From JAEZDC01 sp036676415 (lineage in GTDB: Bacteria > Bacteroidota > Bacteroidia > Chitinophagales > Chitinophagaceae): a stretch of DNA of 64,000 nt. Positions 45,600-53,391 of the stretch are shown in pieces (within the stretch, counting starts at the first letter, position 1; each line of letters starts with the position of its first letter). A program made the position numbers and the translations under genes. The notes below the pieces were generated by a model. The model had not been told where the DNA came from and did not search any database. It saw only the letters and a list, made by a program, of their open reading frames with translations. The stretch lies in NCBI GenBank assembly GCA_036676415.1, contig JAKFCX010000039.1, forward strand, positions 1 through 64,000, given 5' to 3'.

Positions 45600-46829
45600 C
45601 TATTTAATCAATTTGAACCGGAAAGTTCCTTCTTTTCCAGCTACCTGTAAAATATAAAAACCCGCAGGCAGGTAAGGAAGTTGAACCTCGTTAAACAACT
45701 GGCTGGTTACTACTGGTAAATTGCTCTGCCATACTTTCTGTCCCACACTGTTATACATTGTCAATACAACACTATTAAGTGTTTTACCTGAACGGAAAAT
45801 AATCTGCCTGTCAAATGGATTGGGCCACACATTAAAACCGGTAAATACAATTGGTGGTGGAGGTGGTGGTGGAGGATTTACCACAACTACACTGGTGTCT
45901 CCGCTGATCAAAACATACCTGGAGGAAACCGGATAATGATCTGAAGTACTCCGGCTTAAATAATCAGGTACAACATTAATCACATCCTGCCTTACATCTG
46001 CAGAACCAGGAACGTACATACTGTCCATTCTTTTATTGATCATTTGATGATCAATTACATTGCTATAGCTGATGGTTGATCTTTCACCTGCTCTTTCCGG
46101 TACCAATGTAATAGAATGATAATAGTTAGTATTTGTCTTTATTGAATCACGCACTAATACATCATAAGGTGAAACGGTATATCCATTAACGATACTTCCT
46201 TCCAACTCATCATTATAATCACCCATCAATATCATTGGATGATTGGCGAAAAATGGATCGAGTGTATCCTTTAGTTCTACAGCTGCAGCTTTTCTCCTGT
46301 TGAAATCTGCTGCAGTGGCACCGGCTTTTGCATGAATTAAAATAAAACTGATGTTTCTTTTCTTACCATTCCTGCTAACATTTGCATTGAAGAGATAAGG
46401 AAATCTTCCACTGGCAAAATTAAAATAGGCATTGCTGCCATTGTTGAGCATGGCCCTGGTTTTGATATTTGAGAAAACATCTTTCTTATAAATAAAAGCA
46501 AGCTTTTGTGCCGTTGACCAGTTTGGTGAAAGAGGTGATGAGGCTGCACTGCCGAAACCCGAAATATAGAATCCATAATTGCTGCCAAGTGAATCAACAA
46601 CTCTTCTTAATCTTAATGTATCAACCACTTCGTTCAGACCATAGAGATCTGCTTTTAAATAACGCAGCACTTTAACAACATTAGCTTCCTGCTGGTTTTC
46701 GTTGGATGGTCCATTGGTAGTTGAACCAAACCATTCAATATTCCAGTTGACTACAGTGAATGTATCAGTTTGTGAATTAGAGGCGAAAAATGAGAATAAA
46801 AAAACAGTCGAACACAGTATCGAACGCAT
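45600..46829 (-). CDS. Secreted endonuclease/exonuclease/phosphatase with type A T9SS sorting domain
   Basis: 409 residues. Signal peptide to about 19, EEP catalytic domain (about 22-300) with VVNWNIEWFG, YGLNEVVD, ILIHAKAGA, MGDYNDELEG and SDHYPVSSR (metal and catalytic residues all present), then a run of eight prolines and a C-terminal type A sorting domain (FNVWPNPFDRQIIF ... FRFKLIK) that sends the protein through the type IX system. Probably a secreted or cell-surface nuclease or phosphatase. Downstream convergent with the DUF5689 operon, from which it is separated by the GT28 gene. Confidence 0.9.
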   Translation of the reverse strand: MRSILCSTVFLFSFFASNSQTDTFTVVNWNIEWFGSTTNGPSNENQQEANVVKVLRYLKADLYGLNEVVDTLRLRRVVDSLGSNYGFYISGFGSAASSPLSPNWSTAQKLAFIYKKDVFSNIKTRAMLNNGSNAYFNFASGRFPYLFNANVSRNGKKRNISFILIHAKAGATAADFNRRKAAAVELKDTLDPFFANHPMILMGDYNDELEGSIVNGYTVSPYDVLVRDSIKTNTNYYHSITLVPERAGERSTISYSNVIDHQMINKRMDSMYVPGSADVRQDVINVVPDYLSRSTSDHYPVSSRYVLISGDTSVVVVNPPPPPPPPIVFTGFNVWPNPFDRQIIFRSGKTLNSVVLTMYNSVGQKVWQSNLPVVTSQLFNEVQLPYLPAGFYILQVAGKEGTFRFKLIK

Positions 46830-46915
46830 CAGTTGTTTAGATTAAGACGACGAAGGTAAGCCGTGCCGGGGAAATTCATCATGTTGAAGGTCAACTGCAG
46901 AGGAGCGATAAAAAA

Positions 46916-46967
46916 GTACAAGAGTGCGACGCAACGATGTTGAAATCAATTCCATAGCCGGCTAACC
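46916..46967 (+). repeat. ~52-bp dispersed element, copy 5
   Basis: TACAAGAGTGCGACGCAACG at 46917 and ATAGCCGGCTAACC at 46954-46967; complete copy, upstream of pepP. Confidence 0.75.
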
Positions 46968-47012
46968 AAAAGCAGTCACAAACCTTTATCTTGCACACTC
47001 TTATACATACGT

Positions 47013-48305
47013 ATGAAGCATTTACCGATTAACCCCCAGCTTTTTATTGAGAACAGGAAGCGTTTCATTAAACAAATGAAACCAAACAGTATTGCTATTT
47101 TTAACAGTAATGATGAATTGCCTACTAATGGTGACCAGTTATATCGTTTCTGGCAGAACAGTGACCTGTATTGGTTGTGTGGTATTGAACAGGAAGATAC
47201 CATGGTAGTTTTGTTTCCTGATAATCCTGATCCTAAATATCGTGAGGTGTTGGTGTTGGTTCGTCCACAGGAAATAAAAGAAAAGTGGGATGGGAAGAGA
47301 CTGAGAGACCATGAAGGAAAAGCGATCAGCGGAATGACTACCGTGGTGTGGTTAGATAGTTTAGATGCATTATTGCAAACATGGATTCACCTGGCTGATA
47401 CCATTTATCTCAATTCGAATGAGAATGACCGGAGAGCGATCAATTTAGTTGATACGAGGGATTACCGTTATGCAAAAGAATTGCAGGCTCGTTTTCCTTT
47501 GCATAATTATGAAAGGTCTGCAAAGATCATGAGGGAACTGAGGGCTGTTAAGTCCAAATATGAAATAGAGGTTACGCAAACAGCGATTGATATTACAGAG
47601 AAAACATTCAGAAGATTACTACAGTTTATCAAGCCGGGAGTAATGGAGTATGAAATTGAGGCTGAGATACTGCACAGCTTCATCAGCAATCGTGCAAGCC
47701 GTGAAGCTTATGGAAGCATCATTGCAAGTGGTGACAGGGCAAGAACTTTACATTATGTATCCAACAACCAGGAATGTAAAGACGGAGAATTGATACTGAT
47801 GGATTTTGGTGCTTACTACGGTGGATATTGTGCTGATCTTACGAGAACAGTTCCGGTGAACGGAAAATTTACAAGGAGACAGAAGACTGTTTATAATGCA
47901 TGTTTGCATTTGCACAATTATGCAAAAAGTATTTTAAAGCCTGGCATCAGCATTATCGATTATACAGAGAAAGTAGGAGATGCGGCAACAGAAGTGTTCT
48001 ATAAAATTGGGTTGCTTAAAAAAACTGATATAAAGAACGAGGATAAAGAGAACAGGGCTTATAGGAAATATTTATATCATGGAATATCCCATCACCTGGG
48101 TGTAGATGTACATGATCTTGGTACAAGAATTTTCCCGGTGAAAGAAGGAATGTTGTTTACGATAGAGCCCGGTATTTACATAGAAGAAGAGCAGATGGGT
48201 ATTCGTATTGAGAACAACGTCTGGATAAGAAAAGGTGGCAATGTTGATCTGATGAAGAATATTCCGATAGAAGCAGAGGATATTGAACGTTTAATGAAAA
48301 AGTAA
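47013..48305 (+). CDS. pepP: Xaa-Pro aminopeptidase (M24B)
   Basis: 430-residue metallopeptidase removing N-terminal residues before proline. N-terminal creatinase-like domain (about 1-170), then pita-bread domain with metal ligands in LMDFGAYYGGYCADLTRT (two Asp), YHGISHHLGVDVHD (His), IEPGIYIEEE (Glu) and IRIENN (Glu). All five present. Cytoplasmic. Followed 25 bp later by pssA. Confidence 0.94.
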   Translation: MKHLPINPQLFIENRKRFIKQMKPNSIAIFNSNDELPTNGDQLYRFWQNSDLYWLCGIEQEDTMVVLFPDNPDPKYREVLVLVRPQEIKEKWDGKRLRDHEGKAISGMTTVVWLDSLDALLQTWIHLADTIYLNSNENDRRAINLVDTRDYRYAKELQARFPLHNYERSAKIMRELRAVKSKYEIEVTQTAIDITEKTFRRLLQFIKPGVMEYEIEAEILHSFISNRASREAYGSIIASGDRARTLHYVSNNQECKDGELILMDFGAYYGGYCADLTRTVPVNGKFTRRQKTVYNACLHLHNYAKSILKPGISIIDYTEKVGDAATEVFYKIGLLKKTDIKNEDKENRAYRKYLYHGISHHLGVDVHDLGTRIFPVKEGMLFTIEPGIYIEEEQMGIRIENNVWIRKGGNVDLMKNIPIEAEDIERLMKK

Positions 48306-48330
48306 TTAGCCCATTCGATAATTCGATAAT

Positions 48331-49104
48331 GTGATAAAACAAATCCCGAACATATTTACGCTCTTGAACCTATTCTTCGGCTGCATGGCCATTGTAGCTG
48401 TATTACAATCAGGCTTGAGTACAACAATTGATGAAACCGGACTGCAACTGGTAATTCTACCGGAGAATATTTACTGGGCTTCGGTGTTTATTGGTATTGC
48501 TGCGGTAATTGATTTCCTGGATGGATTTGTTGCAAGGTTATTAAAAGCATCATCCGGTTTGGGAGCACAATTGGATTCGTTAGCAGATGTGGTGAGTTTT
48601 GGTGTTGCACCCGGAATGATCATTTACCAGTTTCTTCGATGGAGCTTTGCTCAACACGATGATGGCTTAGATGTTTCTATGTTATGGTTGTTGCCGGCTT
48701 TTATTGTTCCTTGTGCAGGGGCTTATCGTTTAGCAAGATTTAATATCGATACAGAACAATCTTACGGGTTTAAAGGAGTTCCTATTCCCGCAGCAGGAAT
48801 ATTGATTGCTGCTTTTCCTTTAATTTATTGGTACAGCGATAATGCTACTGCGATCAAATTGTTATCCAACGAATGGTTCTGGTATGGTGTAATACTAGTG
48901 ATTAGTTACCTGATGGTTTCTACTTTACCTATGTTGGCGTTGAAATTTAAAAATGCCTCGGTAAAAACGATGATGCCTTTTATCATCATTGCGATCATTG
49001 CTTTGATCGCTGCCGTTTTACTTGGATGGCTGGCAGTTCCAATAGCCTTTGCAGCTTATGTAATAATATCTTTGATCTATAAACAAAAGAATCATGACGT
49101 ATAA
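48331..49104 (+). CDS. pssA: CDP-diacylglycerol--serine O-phosphatidyltransferase
   Basis: 257-residue membrane enzyme making phosphatidylserine, the precursor of phosphatidylethanolamine. CDP-alcohol phosphotransferase motif DGFVARLLKASSGLGAQLD with following D (about 67-93), and about seven membrane segments. The start is GTG (48331), the only start that fits the conserved IPNIFTLLNLFFG N-terminus; this GTG sits in a TTCGATAAT repeat. Its 3' end overlaps purS by 11 bp. Confidence 0.93.
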   Translation: MIKQIPNIFTLLNLFFGCMAIVAVLQSGLSTTIDETGLQLVILPENIYWASVFIGIAAVIDFLDGFVARLLKASSGLGAQLDSLADVVSFGVAPGMIIYQFLRWSFAQHDDGLDVSMLWLLPAFIVPCAGAYRLARFNIDTEQSYGFKGVPIPAAGILIAAFPLIYWYSDNATAIKLLSNEWFWYGVILVISYLMVSTLPMLALKFKNASVKTMMPFIIIAIIALIAAVLLGWLAVPIAFAAYVIISLIYKQKNHDV

Positions 49105-49342
49105 TGTGCAGATAAAAGTGATGCCATTAAAAGAATTACTTGATCCACAAGGAAAAGCTGTGTTAGGTGGATTGCAGAATCTTGGATTGAATAAAGTAGC
49201 TGACGTGAGAATTGGTAAGCACATCACTTTGCAGGTTGATGCATCTTCAGAAGCTGAAGCAAAACAATTGGCAGAAGAAGCCAGCAAGAAACTGCTTGCA
49301 AATCCTGTAATGGAATTCTACGAAATTGAAATGATTAACTAA
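49094..49342 (+). CDS. purS: Phosphoribosylformylglycinamidine synthase subunit PurS
   Basis: 82-residue small subunit that holds PurL and PurQ together in purine synthesis. MTYNVQIKVMPLKELLDPQGKAV and LGLNKVADVRIGKHITLQVD fit the family; C-terminal ELLANPVMEFYEIE-like end (KLLANPVMEFYEIEMIN). Overlaps pssA by 11 bp. purL and purQ are not in this window. Confidence 0.93.
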   Translation: MTYNVQIKVMPLKELLDPQGKAVLGGLQNLGLNKVADVRIGKHITLQVDASSEAEAKQLAEEASKKLLANPVMEFYEIEMIN

Positions 49343-49414
49343 AGTACGAGATACGATCTACGAAGTACGGTTTTGACTGACAATCGTACCTCGTACCTCG
49401 TACTGCGTAGTTCG
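49343..49414. repeat. Imperfect inverted repeat of GTACGA words
   Basis: AGTACGAGATACGATCTACG (49343-) and CGTACCTCGTACCTCGTACT (49385-) pair with about 17 of 20 bases; the right arm is a tandem TCGTACC repeat. It fills the whole purS-rsmI gap. Could form a long RNA hairpin. Confidence 0.7.
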
Positions 49415-49418
49415 CATT

Positions 49419-50084
49419 ATGCTTTATCTCGTTCCTACACCACTTGGCAATCTCAAAGACATCACACTTCGTTCAATAGAAGTGCTGCAGTCTGTAGATC
49501 TTGTGTTATGTGAGGATACAAGAACTTCTTCCAAACTGTTACAGCATTACAATATTCAGAAACCACTTTCCCCTTATCATCAACATAACGAACATAAAAT
49601 TGTTCAACACCTGGTTGATCAGCTAATGGCAGGAAAAACAATGGCATTGATCACTGATGCAGGAACACCTGCTATTTCTGATCCTGCTTTTTTACTGGTG
49701 AGAGAATGTATTAAGAATGATGTGAAGGTGGAGTGTTTACCTGGTGCTACAGCTTTTGTTCCTGCACTGGTCAACAGTGGCATTCCTTCCAACAGGTTTT
49801 GCTTTGAGGGTTTTCTTCCGTTGAAAAAAGGCAGGCAAACCATGATGAAAAAACTGGCGGAAGAAGAACGCACTATGATTTTTTATGAAAGTCCGGTGAG
49901 ACTGGTAAAAACATTGGAAGAATTTGTGCAGTATTTTGGAGCTGACAGGCAATGTTCTGTCAGCCGTGAGTTGACAAAGATGTTTGAAGAAAATAAGCGA
50001 GGCTCATTGCAGGAAGTTGCAGACCATTTTAAACAAAAGACTGTTAAAGGAGAGATCGTTATTGTAGTTGCAGGAAAAGAATAA
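49419..50084 (+). CDS. rsmI: 16S rRNA (cytidine1402-2'-O)-methyltransferase
   Basis: 221-residue SAM-dependent tetrapyrrole-methylase-fold enzyme acting on the ribosomal decoding centre. LYLVPTPLGNLKDITLRSIEVL, VLCEDTRTSSKLL, ALITDAGTPAISDPAFLLV (SAM site), PGATAFVPALVNSGIP, FEGFLPLKKGRQ and the ESPVRL region match RsmI. Shorter than E. coli RsmI at the C-terminus, as is usual in Bacteroidota. Confidence 0.94.
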   Translation: MLYLVPTPLGNLKDITLRSIEVLQSVDLVLCEDTRTSSKLLQHYNIQKPLSPYHQHNEHKIVQHLVDQLMAGKTMALITDAGTPAISDPAFLLVRECIKNDVKVECLPGATAFVPALVNSGIPSNRFCFEGFLPLKKGRQTMMKKLAEEERTMIFYESPVRLVKTLEEFVQYFGADRQCSVSRELTKMFEENKRGSLQEVADHFKQKTVKGEIVIVVAGKE

Positions 50085-50151
50085 TGGGTTTCTTAACAGC
50101 ATCTATGTACACATTGGCCGAAATTGCAGATAGCTGAATAGCGTTTCAATT

Positions 50152-50175
50152 GTACAAGAGTGCGACGCAATTACA
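50152..50175 (+). repeat. ~52-bp dispersed element, copy 6 (5' half)
   Basis: TACAAGAGTGCGACGCAA at 50153; the distal CCGGCTAA end is not recognisable. The codon at 50160 that would extend the next gene upstream lies in this element, which speaks for the ATG at 50217. Confidence 0.6.
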
Positions 50176-50216
50176 GCTCAATTAAAGAAAAGAAAGTTAA
50201 GAACACAAAGTATCTC

Positions 50217-52142
50217 ATGAAAAAAATTATTTACCTACTTACGTTATCGCTTGTATTCAATGTTGCTTATGCTCAGCCAGACAGGTGGCAGCAAAAGATT
50301 AAATACAAGATGGATGTGAATGTTGATGTGAACAGTCATATCATCACCGGTAAACAAAATATTGAATACTGGAATAATTCTCCGGATACACTGAAGCGGA
50401 TTTTCATACACCTGTACTGGAATGCATTTCAGCCAAACAGCAGCATGGATGTTCGTAGTCGTGAGCTGGGAAAGATTTCTACTAAGCAGGACAGGAAAGG
50501 AAATCCTATTCTGGAGTGGGATAGGAGAGTGAAGGATACGATCATGAACCTGAAGCCTGATGAGATCGGCTACCAGCGAGTAAAAAGTATTTCAGTTAAT
50601 GGAAGATCACAGCAAATGAAGGAACATGAGACGATCCTTGAAGTGATACTTGACAAACCGATACTTCCTAAAAGCAAATCAATATTCGCAGTAGATTTTG
50701 AAGCACAGGTGCCGATACAGATAAGAAGAGCAGGAAGAAATAATGCAGAAGGTGTGCGTTACAGCATGAGCCAATGGTATCCGAAAGTAGCTCAGTACGA
50801 TGTTGATGGATGGCATCCCAATCCATACGTAGCAAGAGAGTTTTATGGTGTATGGGGTGATTATGATGTAAAGATCACCATCGATAAAAACTATACGATA
50901 GCAGGTACTGGTGTATTGCAAAATCCCGGTATTGGTTTCGGGTATTCACCACCAGGTCACAAGCCAATGAAACCCATCCATGGTAAATACACCTGGCATT
51001 TTACAGGAAGTAACATTCATGATTTTGTGTTTGCAGCTGATAGTTATATTCATTTATCAAAGAAGGTGCGGAATGATCTTACGCTAAGAGTATTCTATAA
51101 ACCTACTGATGCAAAAACAGACAGTGCCTGGAGAAATATTTTATGGATGGCTGAAAAAGTACTTCCATTTATAGAGCAGAAGTTTGGTAAGTATCCATGG
51201 CCTGAATATGTATTTATACAAGGTGGTGATGGTGGAATGGAATATGCCATGGCAACATTAATGAACAAGCCAAGTATTGGAACAGCTTTGCACGAATGGA
51301 TGCATGCATGGTATCAGCATTTATTTGGTACCAATGAAAGCCTGTATGCATGGATGGATGAAGGTTTTGCCACATTTGCTGAAGATCATGTAACAGATCA
51401 TTATCTCAGGAATTTTGCAAACAATTCTCCTTTTATCAATGATTCAATAAAGAAAGCGAATAACAAACAACTCGCAGACCTGCAAAAGGATAAGCCTGCC
51501 ATCCATTCAGGAAGTTATAAACGATATTATGCCCTGCAAAAAACTCCATACGAGGAACCAATGACCACACATGCAGATCACTTCAATACCAATTCTGCAT
51601 ATTCAGATGCATCCTATTTTAAAGGAGCTGTTTTTCTGGAACAACTTGGATATATCATTGGCGACAAAACCAGGGATCACCTGATGCTGGAATATTACAG
51701 GCAATGGAAATTCAAACACCCGACTGCAGATGATTTTATCAGGCTGGCAGAGAAGGTGAGTGGTATTGAGCTTGACTGGTACAAAGAGTATTGGGTCAAC
51801 TCAACAAAAGCGATTGACTACACCATTGGTGAAATTAAATATGAGAATGGAAAAACCAGTATTGCCCTCAAACGTAATGGTAAAATGCCGATGCCGGTTG
51901 ATGTATTGCTGACTTTTAAAGATGGAACAAAAGAACTGCATTATATTCCGTTGAACCTGATGTATGGTGCCAAGCCTGCAGAAGATGCTACCAAGAGATT
52001 TGTACATGAGCCATGGAAGTGGACACATCCCGAATATGTTTTCCAGACCTCAAGAAACCTGAGAGAACTTAAAACTGTTGAGATAGATCCGAGTGGTAGA
52101 ATGGCAGATACGGATCAAAGGGCATTAACGATACCTGACTAA
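50217..52142 (+). CDS. Secreted M1 family aminopeptidase-like metalloprotease
   Basis: 641 residues with signal peptide (MKKIIYLLTLSLVFNVAYAQ). M1 catalytic domain: GGDGGMEYAMATLM (counterpart of GAMEN), zinc motif HEWMH (His358, His362) with the second Glu in WMDEGFATFAED. N-terminal beta-domain binds substrate; C-terminal tail without sorting domain, so probably periplasmic. It cleaves N-terminal residues from peptides. The upstream extension to 50160 runs into a repeat and is rejected. Confidence 0.92.
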   Translation: MKKIIYLLTLSLVFNVAYAQPDRWQQKIKYKMDVNVDVNSHIITGKQNIEYWNNSPDTLKRIFIHLYWNAFQPNSSMDVRSRELGKISTKQDRKGNPILEWDRRVKDTIMNLKPDEIGYQRVKSISVNGRSQQMKEHETILEVILDKPILPKSKSIFAVDFEAQVPIQIRRAGRNNAEGVRYSMSQWYPKVAQYDVDGWHPNPYVAREFYGVWGDYDVKITIDKNYTIAGTGVLQNPGIGFGYSPPGHKPMKPIHGKYTWHFTGSNIHDFVFAADSYIHLSKKVRNDLTLRVFYKPTDAKTDSAWRNILWMAEKVLPFIEQKFGKYPWPEYVFIQGGDGGMEYAMATLMNKPSIGTALHEWMHAWYQHLFGTNESLYAWMDEGFATFAEDHVTDHYLRNFANNSPFINDSIKKANNKQLADLQKDKPAIHSGSYKRYYALQKTPYEEPMTTHADHFNTNSAYSDASYFKGAVFLEQLGYIIGDKTRDHLMLEYYRQWKFKHPTADDFIRLAEKVSGIELDWYKEYWVNSTKAIDYTIGEIKYENGKTSIALKRNGKMPMPVDVLLTFKDGTKELHYIPLNLMYGAKPAEDATKRFVHEPWKWTHPEYVFQTSRNLRELKTVEIDPSGRMADTDQRALTIPD

Positions 52143-52146
52143 TTTT

Positions 52147-52200
52147 TTTGACCAGCAGAAGTATCACAGATGATGCTTCTGTTGTGTCACTCACTTCAAC
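52147..52200 (-). repeat. ~52-bp dispersed element, copy 7
   Basis: Minus-strand AAGTGAGTGACACAAC at 52181-52196 and TCTGCTGGTCAAA at its distal end; between the convergent M1 and hypothetical genes. Confidence 0.65.
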
Positions 52201-52239
52201 GTGTATAACCTTGTTGAGCTTATTTTTTTAATATTGATA

Positions 52240-52686
52240 CTATTCAAGAAATTTTATGGCTTGACTAGTTTCATTTTTGAGAATTTCAAACATGCCGCCT
52301 CGAATTTGTATGAACTGGATACTGGCATATTTCTGCTTAGTTGTATCGGGTAAATTGCTTGCCCAAATCTTTATAATATCATCCTTTGTTTGATAATAAA
52401 TTTCAACGCTACCTTCCCAAATATAATCAGTTGCTTGGTTTGGTGCCCATTTATCCATTTCTGGTTTTTGGTCTGTTAATGCAATAACCTGATGATCTCC
52501 AGTTAAGCCCCACCGTTTGGTTACAAAATATAAAGATTGATTTTTACTATTACTAGGGAGCTTTGTTACTAAGATTGTTGCCTCACCAATCTCATCCATC
52601 TGAGATAATACCTCTTGACATTTTAGCCCGGAAATAAATGCTAAAGTCAAACCAATCAAAAGTAGCAGAAAAGCTCTCAGGCTCAT
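52240..52686 (-). CDS. Hypothetical secreted or membrane-anchored protein
   Basis: About 148 residues from MSLRAFLLLLIGLTLAF, a signal peptide or anchor, followed by a beta-rich domain (GEATILVTKLPSNSK; KRWGLTGDHQVIALTD; EGSVEIYYQTKDDIIKIWAS). No family recognised. The longer start at 52755 overlaps the response regulator gene and lacks a signal at its N-terminus. It starts 37 bp after the regulator stop, so may belong to that operon. Confidence 0.65.
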   Translation of the reverse strand: MSLRAFLLLLIGLTLAFISGLKCQEVLSQMDEIGEATILVTKLPSNSKNQSLYFVTKRWGLTGDHQVIALTDQKPEMDKWAPNQATDYIWEGSVEIYYQTKDDIIKIWASNLPDTTKQKYASIQFIQIRGGMFEILKNETSQAIKFLE

Positions 52687-52723
52687 AAGGCTATATAATT
52701 CTAAAGGTTTAAAAACTTTGAAC

Positions 52724-53347
52724 TTATTTACCGTATAATTTATTGATTGCTTCAACCCTGTTGCTCACGTGCAATTTCTCGTAAATATTGTATACATGTT
52801 TACGAACGGTTTCCTGGCTGATGCCGAGTTCTGCAGAAATTTCTTTGTAGAGTAATCCTTTGGCGAGATGTTCAAGTATCTCCCTTTCTCTTGGAGAAAG
52901 ATCCTGGATGCTTTTGTCTTTCTTATCCTGGAAATTCATCACCACTTTTCTGGCAATCTGGCTGCTCATTGGTGCACCACCTTCGTACAGTTCTTTGATC
53001 GCTTCAAGCAGTTTGGTCGGCTGGGTTTTCTTAAGAATATAACCACTGGCACCAGCTTTTAATGCATCAAATATTTTATCATCTTCTTCATACACTGTAC
53101 ACATCAGGTACAATACAGAAGGTTGAACCGGTTTCAATTTTCTAACACAATCAATACCCGTTAATGTACTTCCAAGATTAATGTCCATTAATACTACGTC
53201 AGGCAACAGGTCAGGTATTTCTTTAATTGCTGCATCAGCAGTTGCAAATGATCCTGCCCATTCATAATTATCATCCAGTTTCAATACTTCTTCCAAAGCA
53301 CTGAGAATACCTGGATTATCTTCTACTATCGCAACTCTGATCGACAT
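52724..53347 (-). CDS. LuxR/NarL family response regulator
   Basis: 207 residues from MSIRVAIVEDN. Receiver domain with acidic pocket (VEDN), phospho-acceptor Asp in LMDINLG (about 52-55), Lys in LKKTQP (about 105), and C-terminal LuxR helix-turn-helix (LSPREREILEHLAKGLLYKEISAELGIS, VRKHVYNIYEKL). Receives phosphate from the histidine kinase encoded just upstream and controls transcription; targets unknown. Confidence 0.93.
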   Translation of the reverse strand: MSIRVAIVEDNPGILSALEEVLKLDDNYEWAGSFATADAAIKEIPDLLPDVVLMDINLGSTLTGIDCVRKLKPVQPSVLYLMCTVYEEDDKIFDALKAGASGYILKKTQPTKLLEAIKELYEGGAPMSSQIARKVVMNFQDKKDKSIQDLSPREREILEHLAKGLLYKEISAELGISQETVRKHVYNIYEKLHVSNRVEAINKLYGK

Positions 53348-53391
53348 AAGTGGTGGCAAGGTCTGACAATTGTGAAGTTACACAATACTAC

